Assembly: GCA_020636405.1 (NCBI GenBank) | Contig: JACJXW010000004.1 | Span: forward strand, 3,274,001 to 3,338,000 | Source: Lewinellaceae bacterium | GTDB taxonomy: Bacteria > Bacteroidota > Bacteroidia > Chitinophagales > Saprospiraceae | Length of the DNA stretch: 64,000 nt | Reading direction: 5' to 3' | Shown here: positions 23,484-34,200 of the stretch, one piece after another | Layout: each line of letters starts with the position of its first letter | Position numbering within the stretch: the stretch's first letter is position 1 | The notes under the pieces: generated by a model | Told to the model about the DNA's origin: nothing | Database searches by the model: none | What the model saw: only the letters and a program-made list of their open reading frames with translations | Translations under genes and position numbers: made by a program

Positions 23484-24479
23484 ATGAATAAAAGCTTCAA
23501 GGCGCTCTGGGTCAGCGAACAGCCCGGCCAGTCTTTCTCCCGCGAAATCATTCAGCGCGATATCAGCAGCCTGCCCGCCGGTGAGGTGCTCATCCGCGTC
23601 CACTATTCCTCCCTCAATTACAAAGATGCCCTATCTGCTTCTGGCAATAAGGGCGTCACCCGCCAGTACCCGCATACCCCTGGTATTGACGCTGCCGGGG
23701 TGGTCGCCGAAAGCCAGTCTCCCGATTTCAAGGCCGGCGATCAGGTGCTTGTTACCGGCTACGACCTGGGAATGAACACCTCCGGCGGCTTTGCCGAATA
23801 CATTCGGGTGCCTGCCTCCTGGGTAGTGCCGCTAGCGGAAAACCTGAGTTTGCGGGAGAGTATGATATACGGGACAGCGGGATTTACGGCGGCCCTTTCC
23901 GTTTACCAGCTTCAGAAACACGATATAACCCCAGGTTCGGGCCCGGTGGTAGTCACCGGAGCTACCGGTGGGGTCGGCAGCATTGCCGTGGCCATTTTGA
24001 GTAAGGCCGGTTACGATGTTCTGGCGGTTACCGGCAAACCGGAAGCAGCGGATTTTCTACAAAAAATGGGAGCCAGTGAGGTCATCGGGCGGGAAGAGGT
24101 GGATGATCAATCCGGCAAAGCTCTGCTCAAACCCCGTTTTGCCGGTGCAGTGGATACAGTAGGGGGGAACATCCTGGCTACCTTGCTCAAGAGCCTGCAC
24201 TACGGTGGAGTGGCTACCTGCTGTGGCCTGGTGCAGTCGCCGCAGCTTAACACGACCGTCTTCCCCTTCATCCTCAAGGGGGTGAGCCTTATCGGGATCG
24301 ATTCGGTGCAGTGCAGCCAGCCAGTTCGGCGCCTGATCTGGAACAAACTGGCCGGCGAATGGAAATTGGGCCAGCTAGAGGAACTCGTTCAGGAATGTAC
24401 ACTGGAAGAACTGCCCGAAAAGGTCGGCCTCATTCTGAAAGGTAAACTAAAAGGACGAACCGTGATCAGGCTGGTGTGA
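23484..24479 (+). CDS. AcuI/YhdH-family NADPH-dependent quinone-oxidoreductase-like enzyme (acrylyl-CoA reductase type)
   Basis: A 331-residue medium-chain dehydrogenase without the zinc ligands of true alcohol dehydrogenases. The start is placed at ATG 23484 (an ATG at 23481 is equally possible); the longer open frame overlaps the terminator. Typical YhdH features are SSLNYKDALSASGNKGVT, HTPGIDAAGVV, the nucleotide loop VVVTGATGGVGSIAVAIL, and the closing KGKLKGRTVIRL. AcuI-type members reduce acrylyl-CoA to propionyl-CoA, relevant to DMSP breakdown in marine bacteria, but the family also accepts other enones. Substrate is inference. Confidence 0.85.
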   Translation: MNKSFKALWVSEQPGQSFSREIIQRDISSLPAGEVLIRVHYSSLNYKDALSASGNKGVTRQYPHTPGIDAAGVVAESQSPDFKAGDQVLVTGYDLGMNTSGGFAEYIRVPASWVVPLAENLSLRESMIYGTAGFTAALSVYQLQKHDITPGSGPVVVTGATGGVGSIAVAILSKAGYDVLAVTGKPEAADFLQKMGASEVIGREEVDDQSGKALLKPRFAGAVDTVGGNILATLLKSLHYGGVATCCGLVQSPQLNTTVFPFILKGVSLIGIDSVQCSQPVRRLIWNKLAGEWKLGQLEELVQECTLEELPEKVGLILKGKLKGRTVIRLV

Positions 24480-24678
24480 GGAACGGTTTGGGCTTGTAGT
24501 TAGAGTGGCGTAATATTGGCGTATAATGTCTTTCGGCATGGCGAAACTTTTAAGTGCCGGCAGATTTCGGGTTTCCGCCTTTGTTATCTTTATTTGCTAT
24601 GCGCCTTCCGTAAGCCGGTTCTGGTTCGTATTGGGGCGCCGAAAAGGCCGGCAATGCGTTCATCAAACTACAGAGGTT

Positions 24679-26166
24679 GTGTATTTAATAGGTTATGATA
24701 TTGGAAGCTCCTCAATAAAGGCAGCGGCGGTCGAAGTGGAAAGTGGCCGCACAGTAGGGGTGGTGAAGTATCCAGAAACAGAGATGGCTATTCATGCTCT
24801 GCATCCGGACTGGGCGGAGCAAGACCCGGATGATTGGTGGAACAATGTCTGTAGGGCGACCAGGAAATTACTGCAAGATTACCATATTAGCCCTGGCGAG
24901 GTAAAAGGTATTGGCATCGCTTACCAGATGCACGGCCTGGTGTTGGTGGATTCGGAAATGCGCCCTTTGCGGCCATCCATCATATGGTGTGACAGCCGGG
25001 CGGTGGACATCGGGAATGACGCCTTCGAACAAATGGGCCATACGGCCTGCCTGCAATCCCTCCTGAATTCGCCCGGAAACTTCACTGCTTCCAAATTGCG
25101 ATGGGTACAACAGAACGAACCTGAACTGTACGATCAAGCCTACAAATTCATGCTGCCAGGCGATTACATCGCCCTGAAGCTTACCGGACAGGCCCTGACC
25201 ACGGCCTCCGGCCTCTCTGAGGGCATCCTCTGGGATTTTCGGAAAAACGCCTTGTCAGAAGATCTGCTCAATCATTACGGCATTGATCAAAGCCTGGCGC
25301 CCAGTGTGGCGCCTACCTGTGGGATGCAGGGCAACCTGAGCACTGAAGCTGCAAAGCTTACAGGGCTGGCCCCGGGGACGCCGGTTACCTACCGCGCGGG
25401 AGACCAGCCCAACAATGCCTTATCGCTCAATACCCTTCACCCGGGAGAGGTGGCGGCTACGGGAGGGACCTCGGGCGTTGTATACGGTGTGGTGGATAAG
25501 CTCATCTACGATGAAGGTTCCCGGGTGAACAGTTTCGTCCATGTGAACCACGAGGCAAACAAACCCCGCATTGGAGTGTTGCTCTGCATCAACGGAGCCG
25601 GAATTCAGCACAGCTGGATGAAGCACCAGGTCGCCGGCAACAGCCTCGGCTACGGAGAAATGGAGCGCCTTGCCGGCAGTGTGGCGGTGGGGGCTGAGGG
25701 ATTGTCCATTTTGCCCTTTGGCAATGGGGCCGAGCGGATGCTGAACAACCGAACCGTCGGAGGGCATATTCATCACCTCCAATTCAACCGCCATCAGCGC
25801 CCCCATCTGTTCCGGGCGGCACTGGAAGGCGTAGCTTTCGCTTTTGTATATGGCATGAATATCCTTAAGGAAATGGGGCTGGATGTCAACAGTATCCGGG
25901 TTGGCAATGATAACCTCTTCCAGTCAGCCATCTTCTCTTCTACCATCGCTTCCCTTATGGGCAGCCGCATCGAGATCTTTGACACAACCGGGGCAGTGGG
26001 AGCTGCCAAGGCCGCCGGTGTAGGCGCCGGCTGTTACGGCAGCCTGGAGGAAGCGCTGCAACTGGCCAGCATCGTTGGGACATTCGAACCCCAACCGGAT
26101 AATGGGCCTTACCTGGGCGCTTACGAGCGCTGGGAAAAGGCGTTGGAATGGATGTTGAATTATTAA
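24679..26166 (+). CDS. xylB: xylulokinase (FGGY carbohydrate kinase)
   Basis: A 495-residue kinase phosphorylating D-xylulose to xylulose 5-phosphate. Start is set at GTG 24679, preceded by AGAGG and leading at once into LIGYDIGSSSIKAA, the FGGY phosphate loop; the open frame continues 51 codons upstream without family similarity. Other motifs are IAYQMHGLVLVD, SIIWCDSRA, KFMLPGDYIALKLTG, GDQPNNAL, and VRVGNDNLFQS with GAVGAAKAAGVGAG near the end. The next gene, xylA, begins 72 bp downstream, making a two-gene xylose catabolic operon. Confidence 0.9.
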   Translation: MYLIGYDIGSSSIKAAAVEVESGRTVGVVKYPETEMAIHALHPDWAEQDPDDWWNNVCRATRKLLQDYHISPGEVKGIGIAYQMHGLVLVDSEMRPLRPSIIWCDSRAVDIGNDAFEQMGHTACLQSLLNSPGNFTASKLRWVQQNEPELYDQAYKFMLPGDYIALKLTGQALTTASGLSEGILWDFRKNALSEDLLNHYGIDQSLAPSVAPTCGMQGNLSTEAAKLTGLAPGTPVTYRAGDQPNNALSLNTLHPGEVAATGGTSGVVYGVVDKLIYDEGSRVNSFVHVNHEANKPRIGVLLCINGAGIQHSWMKHQVAGNSLGYGEMERLAGSVAVGAEGLSILPFGNGAERMLNNRTVGGHIHHLQFNRHQRPHLFRAALEGVAFAFVYGMNILKEMGLDVNSIRVGNDNLFQSAIFSSTIASLMGSRIEIFDTTGAVGAAKAAGVGAGCYGSLEEALQLASIVGTFEPQPDNGPYLGAYERWEKALEWMLNY

Positions 26167-26238
26167 TCTATTGCTATTCAGGTGCTTATTGTCGGACTTT
26201 CTTCTGGGTGCCGGGTAGTTACATAAAAAACCGTAATC

Positions 26239-27588
26239 ATGTCTTCCAAAGCTTCACCATCAGATATTGTCATAGGTAAAAAAGAATATTTCAAAGGCAT
26301 CGGTAAGATCAGGTTTGAAGGCCGGGAATCTGATAATCCCCTGGCTTTTAAATGGTACGATGAGAGCCGAAAAGTGGGAGGAAAAACCATGAAGGAACAC
26401 TTCCGCTTTGCTGTCGCCTACTGGCATTCTTTCTGCGGTACGGGCGGCGACCCATTCGGCATGCCGACCAAGGCTTTTCCCTGGCTTGATGCGTCGGACC
26501 CGGTGGAGCAAGCCCGCGACAAAATGGACGCCGCTTTTGAGTTCATCACCAAAATGGGGATTCCCTACTACTGTTTTCACGACTATGACCTGATCGCAGA
26601 AGGGGCCAACCTTGCTGAGTCGGCCAAGAGGCTGGAAACCATTACCGATTATGCTCTGGAAAAGCAGAAAGCTTCCGGGGTGAAGCTGCTTTGGGGGACG
26701 GCCAACCTGTTCAGCCATCCCAGATATATGAACGGCGCCGCCACCAACCCTGACTTCCAGGTGGTAGCCTACGCCGGCGCCCAGGTGCGCAATGCTTTGG
26801 ATGCTACCATCAAACTAGGAGGAGAGAACTATGTCTTCTGGGGCGGTAGAGAAGGTTATCTTTCCCTTTTGAATACGGATATGAAAAAGGAGGCCGATCA
26901 CATGGCGCGCTTCCTGCACATGGCCAGGGATTATGCCCGTTCACAAGGCTTCAAGGGAACTTTCTTTATCGAGCCCAAGCCGGCGGAGCCATCCAAGCAT
27001 CAGTATGATTACGATTCCGCAACTGTTATCGGCTTCCTGCGGCAATACGGATTGATCGGTGATTTCAAACTCAATATCGAAGTCAACCACGCCACCCTGG
27101 CCCAGCATACCTTCCAGCACGAGCTTCAAGTGGCTGCCGATGCCGGTGTCCTGGGCAGTATCGATGCCAACCGGGGAGACTACCAGAACGGTTGGGATAC
27201 CGACCAGTTTCCCAACAACGTTTATGAGCTGGCTGAGGCCCTGCTTGTCATCCTCGAAGCCGGAGGCCTGCAGGGCGGCGGCGTTAACTTTGACGCTAAA
27301 ACGCGCCGCAATTCCACCGACCTGGAAGACCTCTTCCACGCCCATATCGGAGGCATGGACGCCTTTGCCCGCGCTCTCCTGTTGGCTCACGACGTATTGG
27401 AGAAATCCAGCTACCGCAAATTGCGCCGGGAACGCTATGCTTCTTTCGATAGTGAACAAGGCAAGGCTTTTGAGGCCGGGCAGCTTACGCTGCAGCAACT
27501 GGCGGATATCGCTCACCAGAATGGCGAGCCGGAACAGCGCAGCGGAAAACAGGAGTTGTTCGAGAATATCATCAACCAATATCTTTAA
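26239..27588 (+). CDS. xylA: xylose isomerase (class II)
   Basis: A 449-residue enzyme, the length of class II (long N-terminus) isomerases. It interconverts D-xylose and D-xylulose using two divalent metals. Motifs: YWHSFCGTGGDPFG, YCFHDYD (catalytic His about 114), FIEPKPAEPSKHQYD (metal Glu), NIEVNHATLAQHTFQHEL, and SIDANRGDYQNGWDTDQFP (metal Asp cluster). It lies directly downstream of xylB. No xylose transporter or regulator is adjacent. Confidence 0.96.
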   Translation: MSSKASPSDIVIGKKEYFKGIGKIRFEGRESDNPLAFKWYDESRKVGGKTMKEHFRFAVAYWHSFCGTGGDPFGMPTKAFPWLDASDPVEQARDKMDAAFEFITKMGIPYYCFHDYDLIAEGANLAESAKRLETITDYALEKQKASGVKLLWGTANLFSHPRYMNGAATNPDFQVVAYAGAQVRNALDATIKLGGENYVFWGGREGYLSLLNTDMKKEADHMARFLHMARDYARSQGFKGTFFIEPKPAEPSKHQYDYDSATVIGFLRQYGLIGDFKLNIEVNHATLAQHTFQHELQVAADAGVLGSIDANRGDYQNGWDTDQFPNNVYELAEALLVILEAGGLQGGGVNFDAKTRRNSTDLEDLFHAHIGGMDAFARALLLAHDVLEKSSYRKLRRERYASFDSEQGKAFEAGQLTLQQLADIAHQNGEPEQRSGKQELFENIINQYL

Positions 27589-27591
27589 AGT

Positions 27592-27741
27592 ATGAATCAC
27601 CCGACTGTTTCCAGAAAACGCTTCCTGCAACTATACACCAAGGGCCCACATGGGCTCTCCCTGATGCACCACGCCAAAAAGGGTGGGGAAGAAGCTTTGG
27701 CTGTCGTGGAATGGCTGGAAGGGCAAGGGATAGGGCAGTAG
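27592..27741 (+). CDS. possible 49-residue small protein after xylA
   Basis: An ATG 3 bp after the xylA stop opens 49 codons ending TAG (27739-27741). The peptide is basic in its first half (HPTVSRKRFLQLYTKG) and acidic-helical in its second (GGEEALAVVEWLEGQ). No family recognised. A GGGCCCA/TGGGCTC hairpin-like segment lies inside it, so this may instead be 3' untranslated sequence. Confidence 0.25.
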   Translation: MNHPTVSRKRFLQLYTKGPHGLSLMHHAKKGGEEALAVVEWLEGQGIGQ

Positions 27742-27776
27742 CAGAATTGGGGGCACATCTATATCCATTTCTTTGC

Positions 27777-29288
27777 CTATACATGTCCGTGCAGAGCCAG
27801 GAAGGCTTGTCCCAGCTCATTCGTAATATCTCCGGCGACCATAGCCTCCTGCCCCTGCTTTTGGGCGGCGATGTCGCCCGCAAGTCCGTGGAGGTATACG
27901 CCGATTAACGCAGCTTCCAATGGTGGATAGCCCTGTGCCAGTATGCCGGTGATGATGCCAGTCAATACATCTCCGCTGCCGGCAGTGGCCATTCCCGGGT
28001 TGCCGGTGGCGTTGAAAAAGCACCGGCCATCCGGAGCGGCGGTACAGGTATGGGCGCCTTTGAGCACGATATGAATGCCCAGTTCCTGTGCTTTTTGCCG
28101 TTGCCTTTCGTTGCGTTCAAATCCGTTGGCCGTTTGGCCGAAGAGCCGTTCGAACTCTTTGGGATGAGGGGTGAGGACACTTCCTTTGGGTATATATTGC
28201 TGCCAGTCCTGGTTTTTTCCCAGAATATTGAGTGCATCGGCATCGATGGCCAGGGGCCCTTCGGCCTTTTTCAACAATTCCAGTAATGCTTTGCGGGAAA
28301 CCTTCTTTTGTCCCAGCCCGCAACCTACACCGATGGCGTTGTAACCTTTCAATTCGGGCACTTCTGAGAACAGGAATTTATGGCTTCCTACACTGGCCAT
28401 GGCTTCGGGAACAGCGATTTGCAGGATCTCATAGCCACATTTCGGCACGTGAACGCTTACCAGCCCGGCGCCGGCGCGCAGGCAGGAGCGGGCGGAGAGC
28501 ACTGCAGCTCCCATTTTGCCAAAGCTGCCCATGATGAGTAGCGCATGGCCGTAGGTGCCCTTGTGCCCATACTTCTGGCGCCGCTTGAGCAACGGTTGAA
28601 TAAGTGCTTGATCTGCAAAATGATAAGGCGTATAAGTTTCCGCTATTGCTAAAGGGTGCAAGCCTATGCTGCGTGCCGTCCACCGTCCAACCCGCTGTTG
28701 GTTTTCGGGGAAGAAAAAGGCTAGCTTGGGCCTTTCGAAGCTGAAGGTGTAGTCTGCATGAAAGACAGCGCCCTCCGTTGGGCTGTCTGCGAAGAGCCCC
28801 GAAGGGATGTCGATAGCCACCCGGGTTGCTGCCTGTTGGTTGAGGTGCTCCATCAGGCCGCCCCAGAAGCCTTCCACCGGGCGGTTGAGCCCGGAACCGA
28901 AGATGCCGTCGATGATCATGCAGCCTTCCGGTAGGTTGGGTAAGGGAGCGTCCTTGCCGATCTCATGGACAGGAATCCCACCGTGGCCCGGCAGGCGTTG
29001 CAGGTTGGCGTCGAAGTCCTTGGAAGTGCTGTTGCCGATGCGGCACCGGTAAACGGTTACGTCGTAGAACCGGTGGTGTAACATGCGGGCTATGGCCAGC
29101 CCGTCGCCACCGTTATTGCCAGGCCCGCAGAAGATGTGGACCGGTTTGCGGGTATCGGGGAACTCTTCGATGAACCAGTAGGTGAAGGTGAGCGCAGCCC
29201 GCTCCATGAGGTCGATGGAAGGGATGGGTTCGTTCTCGATGGTGTAGGCGTCGAGTTGGCGTATTTGCTCTGCGGAGAAGATCTTCAT
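27777..29288 (-). CDS. nnrD: bifunctional NAD(P)H-hydrate epimerase / ADP-dependent dehydratase
   Basis: A 503-residue fusion repairing hydrated NAD(P)H. Start ATG 29288 opens MKIFSAEQIRQLDAYTIENE, the conserved N-terminus. Residues 1-215 are the YjeF-N epimerase with CGPGNNGGDGLAIARML; residues about 225-503 are the ribokinase-like dehydratase with HPKEFERLFG, ATGNPGMATAGSGDVLTGII and the catalytic Asp in GSGDVL. Cytosolic metabolite repair. Fusion of NnrE and NnrD is the common bacterial layout. Divergent from the CoA transferase gene. Confidence 0.93.
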   Translation of the reverse strand: MKIFSAEQIRQLDAYTIENEPIPSIDLMERAALTFTYWFIEEFPDTRKPVHIFCGPGNNGGDGLAIARMLHHRFYDVTVYRCRIGNSTSKDFDANLQRLPGHGGIPVHEIGKDAPLPNLPEGCMIIDGIFGSGLNRPVEGFWGGLMEHLNQQAATRVAIDIPSGLFADSPTEGAVFHADYTFSFERPKLAFFFPENQQRVGRWTARSIGLHPLAIAETYTPYHFADQALIQPLLKRRQKYGHKGTYGHALLIMGSFGKMGAAVLSARSCLRAGAGLVSVHVPKCGYEILQIAVPEAMASVGSHKFLFSEVPELKGYNAIGVGCGLGQKKVSRKALLELLKKAEGPLAIDADALNILGKNQDWQQYIPKGSVLTPHPKEFERLFGQTANGFERNERQRQKAQELGIHIVLKGAHTCTAAPDGRCFFNATGNPGMATAGSGDVLTGIITGILAQGYPPLEAALIGVYLHGLAGDIAAQKQGQEAMVAGDITNELGQAFLALHGHV

Positions 29289-29374
29289 GTTGGGTTCAGT
29301 TGTAAGTAAAACGGAAAACATCTACCAATATCGCTTTCAATTTAGGAAATTGCCCCGCCAAAAAACAGATGCTT

Positions 29375-30454
29375 ATGGATTTGTCCAAATTTTTCGAAGG
29401 GTTGAAGGTGGTGGAACTGGCCAGTGTCCTGGCAGGGCCGGCAGTAGGCATGTTCTTCGCCGAACTGGGCGCGGAGGTCATCAAAGTGGAAAACCCAACA
29501 ACCGGCGGAGACGTCACCCGCCGGTGGAAATTGCCGAACGAGGAACCGGATGCTGCAATTTCAGCCTACTACTGCAGCGTCAATTACCGGAAGAAGGTGC
29601 GCTTCATTAATTTGAAAACAACGGAAGGACAGGAGGCGGTTTACGATCTGGCCAAAGAAGCCGATATTATCATCAGTAATTATACCACCAAAGATGCCCT
29701 TAAGTTGGGGATGGGCTTCAAGACGCTGTCCAGTATCAATCCCCGTCTTATCTACGCTCATTTGACGGGCTTTGGTGAAGAGGTGGAGCGCCCCGCTTTC
29801 GACGTAGTACTGCAGGCGGAGGCCGGCTACCTTTTTATGTCCGGTGAACGGGGCCGGGACCCCTCCAAAATGCCGGTGGCCCTGATCGATATTCTGGCTG
29901 CGCACCAACTGAAGGAGGCCATCCTCCTGGCGCTGCTCCGGCGGCAACAAACCGGACAGGGCGCCTACGTCAGTACCTCCCTGCTGGAGTCCGCCATTGC
30001 TTCTCTGGCCAATCAGGCCACCAACTGGCTAATGGCGGGGTTCATCCCTCAGCCCATGGGTAGCCAGCACCCCAATATCGCTCCTTACGGGGATATATTT
30101 CTGACCCGCGATAATAAAGCCCTGGTAATCGCCGCCGGTACGGAAAGGCAGTTTCAGACGCTTTGCCGCTGCCTCGAACTCCCCGGCCTGCCGACGGAGG
30201 AGCGCTTTTCCACCAATGCCCTGCGGGTGAAGAACCGGGAGGCCCTGAACGACGTCCTGAGCCGCCGGTTTCGGGAGTATACCCGCGAGGAGGCTTTGGA
30301 AGTTCTCCTCGCAGAAGAGGTGCCTGTTGGTTGCATCCGCAACATGGAGGAGGTTTTCGAACAGCCCAAAGCACAGGCGATGGTGTTGGAAGAACGGCTG
30401 CCGGGCGGAGAGCGGACCAAGAGGGTGAGGACGGTGGCTTTCCGCTTGGAGTAA
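29375..30454 (+). CDS. CaiB/BaiF family class III CoA transferase
   Basis: A 359-residue protein (ATG at 29369 is an alternative start). Family III transferases move CoA between organic acids through a catalytic Asp, here in FDVVLQAEAGYLFMSGE. Other marks are the N-terminal KVVELASVLAGPAVGMFFAELGAEVIKVE, NLKTTEGQEAVYDL, and GCIRNMEEVFEQPKAQAM near the C-terminus. Substrate acid and CoA donor cannot be told; no beta-oxidation or racemase genes lie nearby. Confidence 0.9.
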   Translation: MDLSKFFEGLKVVELASVLAGPAVGMFFAELGAEVIKVENPTTGGDVTRRWKLPNEEPDAAISAYYCSVNYRKKVRFINLKTTEGQEAVYDLAKEADIIISNYTTKDALKLGMGFKTLSSINPRLIYAHLTGFGEEVERPAFDVVLQAEAGYLFMSGERGRDPSKMPVALIDILAAHQLKEAILLALLRRQQTGQGAYVSTSLLESAIASLANQATNWLMAGFIPQPMGSQHPNIAPYGDIFLTRDNKALVIAAGTERQFQTLCRCLELPGLPTEERFSTNALRVKNREALNDVLSRRFREYTREEALEVLLAEEVPVGCIRNMEEVFEQPKAQAMVLEERLPGGERTKRVRTVAFRLE

Positions 30455-30468
30455 TCGGTATTCCCTTT

Positions 30469-30500
30469 TTTGATTATTGGTTAGGGATTGCTTACCTTTA
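30469..30500 (+). promoter_or_regulatory. candidate promoter of the Uma2 gene
   Basis: TTTG at 30469-30472 and TACCTTTA at 30493-30500 (7/8 match to TAnnTTTG), spacer 20 bp, 41 bp before the start codon. Confidence 0.5.
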
Positions 30501-30541
30501 TAAACCATTGAGTTAACTGTAAGCACAGTAATTTAAAGGCT

Positions 30542-31147
30542 ATGGCGGAGAAAAAATTGGATCGTTTTACAGTCGACGAATATCTGGTTCTGGAAAGCCG
30601 GTCAGAGATTAAAAACGAATACGAACAGGGTGCAATAATTGCCATGAGTGGTGGCACCTTGAATCATGGGATCATCGGCAATAATATCAATACCCTGTTG
30701 AGTAATAGCGTTCAGTCAAAAGGTGTGGATTGTGTAACAATCAACGGAGATGTCAGGATTTTTATCGAAAAGGCCGATTCATTTGTTTATCCGGATGGAA
30801 TGATGATTTGCGGCGGCATACAAACCTCAGATAAGGATGAGAATTCTGTGATCAATCCGATCCTGATTATTGAGGTGCTCTCCAAGTCGACGGAAAGCTA
30901 TGACAGAGGTGATAAATTTCACAAGTATTGTTCGCTGCCCTCCTTCAAAGAATATATCTTGATCGATCAATATAAACCTGTGATTGATATTCTGTACAAG
31001 GAGGACTCTTCCTATTGGAAAATGACCACCACGATCGGCCTGGACAAGAGTATCTATTTGAATTCTCTAGATTGCTTTTTGAAAATGAGTGATATATACA
31101 AGAATACGCAGGATCTGGCCCCGCCCCAATTCCGGCTTGACCTGTAA
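30542..31147 (+). CDS. Uma2 family (DUF820) putative restriction-endonuclease-fold protein
   Basis: A 201-residue protein with the Uma2 pattern: TVDEYLVLESRSEIKNEYEQG at the N-terminus, YPDGMMICGG in the middle, then LIIEVLSKSTESYDRGDKFHKY with the PD-(D/E)xK-like catalytic Asp, Glu and Lys positions. Uma2 proteins have an endonuclease fold, are very numerous in cyanobacteria and scattered in Bacteroidota, and have no settled function. The gene is visibly more AT-rich than its neighbours, and it stands alone with its own promoter, which suggests horizontal arrival. Confidence 0.85.
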   Translation: MAEKKLDRFTVDEYLVLESRSEIKNEYEQGAIIAMSGGTLNHGIIGNNINTLLSNSVQSKGVDCVTINGDVRIFIEKADSFVYPDGMMICGGIQTSDKDENSVINPILIIEVLSKSTESYDRGDKFHKYCSLPSFKEYILIDQYKPVIDILYKEDSSYWKMTTTIGLDKSIYLNSLDCFLKMSDIYKNTQDLAPPQFRLDL

Positions 31148-31250
31148 GCTGGTTCAATGGCCAACGGCCACTCCGTCAACCAGGCAACATTATCAACTAA
31201 ATCGCGGCTTACATTTCGCCACTTACCTCCCGTGTTGTATCTTTCACCTC

Positions 31251-34200
31251 GTGAGCTTCCGAAATACATTACCACCCCTGATCGGGGCCATTGTTCTTTT
31301 GGCCCTGCCCTTCACCGCCCGTGCGACTCATATCGTCGGCGGTGAAATGAACTACACCTGCCTGGGCAACAATGAATACGAGATCACGCTGACCATTTTT
31401 CGGGACTGCTACAACGGCAACCCCAATGCCTGGTTCGACAACCCGGCCTCTATCGGCGTTTTCGACGTTCAGAACAACCTGCTGCAGGAGATCCTTGTCC
31501 CCCTGATGAACAACGATACCCTCAACCCGGTGCTCTCCAGCGAATGTCTGGTGGTGCCCCCCAACGTCTGTGTGCACACCACCACCTACCGGACAGTCAT
31601 CAACCTGCCGCCAATTTCGGGAGGGTATCAGTTGGCTTATCAGCGATGTTGCCGGAACCAGACCATCGTCAACATTATTGACCCTTTGGATACGGGGGCT
31701 ACCTATGGGGTTACCATCTCTGAACGGGCATTGGAAGAGTGTAACAGCAATCCCAAATTTCAGCAATGGCCGCCCATTTACATCTGCGTAAATGAACCAA
31801 TAGCCTTCGACCAGTCCGCCATTGATCAGGACGGGGACTCCATCGTCTACCGTCTATGTACGCCGCTGTCAGGCGCAACGCCGGACGACCCTATGCCCCA
31901 GCCTCCGAATAATCCGCCCTATGCTCCCATCACCTGGGTCGATCCGCCCTACAACGAAAGCAATATGCTCAACGGAGTGGCGGGAGGCGTAGCGCTGGCG
32001 ATCAATCCTCAAACCGGCCTGCTGACCGGCTTGCCCAATACCATCGGACAATTCGTAGTGGGCATTTGCGTGGAGGAATACCGCAACGGAGAACTGATCT
32101 CTACTACCCGGCGAGATTTTCAATACAACGTCGGCCAGTGCGGCCAGGCAGCGGCTGCCTTTACCGCCCCGGAGATCCAGTGCGGCAGCCGGTCCGTTTT
32201 TTTTGATAATCAAAGCCAGGGCGCCAACGACTTCCTTTGGGTGTTCAACGACCCCGGTAACCCGGGCGCCACTGCCAGCAGCATTAATGCAGTATACACT
32301 TTTTCCGATACCGGGCTGTATACGGTCTTGCTGATCGCTGAACCCGGACAGGTTTGTGAAGATACGGCCGTTCAGCAGGTCTATCTACAAGACAATACAT
32401 TGACTGCCGCCTTCGATTATGCCTTCGTTTCCTGTTCTGATACCTTGGTGGTACAGGTGACGGACCTGAGCCAGGATTCCGTCTCCGAGCCGGTGGAATG
32501 GTTGTGGGAATTGCTGCCGGGCAGGATCACCTCTACCGATCAAAACCCCACTTTCAATATTACCGAAAGTGGAGATTATACCCTCCGGCTGGTCGTCACT
32601 GCTGCCAATGGATGCGAGCAATCCCTGGAAACATCCTTCTCGGCCAATCCTATCGAGGAACAACTTGCGGCGGATACGCTGGGGCTCTGTGCCGGGGAGT
32701 CCGCCTTTTTGAACCCGTCCTTCAACCCGGCCTATACTTATTCCTGGGCGCCGGCTGCAGGTATTCCGGACCTCACCGTTCCCAACCCTGAAGTCCAACC
32801 GCTGGAAACCACTACATACCGTGTTACGATTACCGACGGCAGCGGCTTTTGTGCGTTGGAACTGGAAACGACGGTACTCGTTCCCGAGCCGGTCACCGCT
32901 CAGGCTCCGGAAGATACCGTCATTTGTATCCGGGAATTCGTGCTGCAGGGGCAGAGCAATACGGGACTTTCCTTCCTGTGGTCCAGCGATCCCGAATTTG
33001 TAGCATTACTGTCCAGTTCCATATCGGCCGTGGCTACCCCTATGGGGCCGGAAACCTATTATTTCCTTGCCAGGGATACCTTTGGCTGCACGGCTATCGA
33101 CAGTGTGCAAGTGACGGGCAATGGCATCGATGTTATTACAACTACCGAGCGGGCCGTTTGCCCGGGAGATCTTGGCGCGGTGGCGGCCATCAACCTCGAC
33201 CCGGCGGATACCCTCAGTTTCAGCTGGTCGCCTGCCAGCCTTATCCTGGCGGGGCAAAACTCGGCGACGGCACTGATCCGGTTGACGGAGCCCGGGCGGT
33301 ATCCGTTTTATGTGTCCATTGAAAACCAGCACGGTTGCATGCTTCAGGATAGCACGACATTGACCCTGATCGATACGTCCAGCCAGCTCCAGTTCCTTAT
33401 GGACCAGCAGTGCGGGGGCTATACCGTGCAGTTTTCCAGCAGCAGTATCAACGCTCCCTTTTATCAGTGGAACTTTGGAGACCCCGCTCAGCCTGGAGCA
33501 TCAGCACAGGGTGCTTCTGTAACTTATACCTATCCCGGCCCGGGCGCCTACCCCGTGATGGTCACCCTGAGTAGTTTCATTGAATGCCCGGACACCTTGA
33601 TCCGGGAGGTGGTGGTAAATGAGCCGTCTATCATTCCCGCCTTTACCTGGGATGTGGTAGCGTGTTCAGATTCCGTTACCGTGCAGTTTACAGATCAGTC
33701 GGTCAACAATCAGAGCTCTATCATCGCCTGGGATTGGGACTTCGGCGGGGGGCGTTCGGCTTCCGTGCCGAATCCTCAGTTAACCCTCGGCACTTCGGAA
33801 ACCCTGGAAGTTCAGTTGGCCATCACTTCCGACGACGGCTGCCGCGATACCCTGCGCCGTCAGGTGCCGGTGGAGGTCTTTCAGCTGGGGCTTCCGGATA
33901 GCCTCACAGCTTGCCCCGGGCAGCCGGCAGCTTTAAACCCCACGCCTGTGCCCGGGTTGAATTACCTGTGGTCACCTGCCGGGCTTTTCGATGATCCTAC
34001 CCAGCCGAGCCCGGTTGTCCTGCTGGAGAGCAGCCAACTTTTTTCGGTGACGGCGACCGATGATTCAGGGTTGTGCCGGCTGGAGGGAACGATCCAGGCA
34101 GTAGTGCCGCCCCCGATTGAATATGTCCTGCCTCAGGATACCCAATCCTGTGAACAGGATTTTCTATTGTATGTGGAAAGTGAGCAGGCTGTGGACTTTA

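Noticed and set aside
23484..24479. Zinc-dependent alcohol dehydrogenase
   Set aside because: The zinc-ligand cysteines and histidine of true MDR alcohol dehydrogenases are missing; sequence matches the AcuI/YhdH branch.
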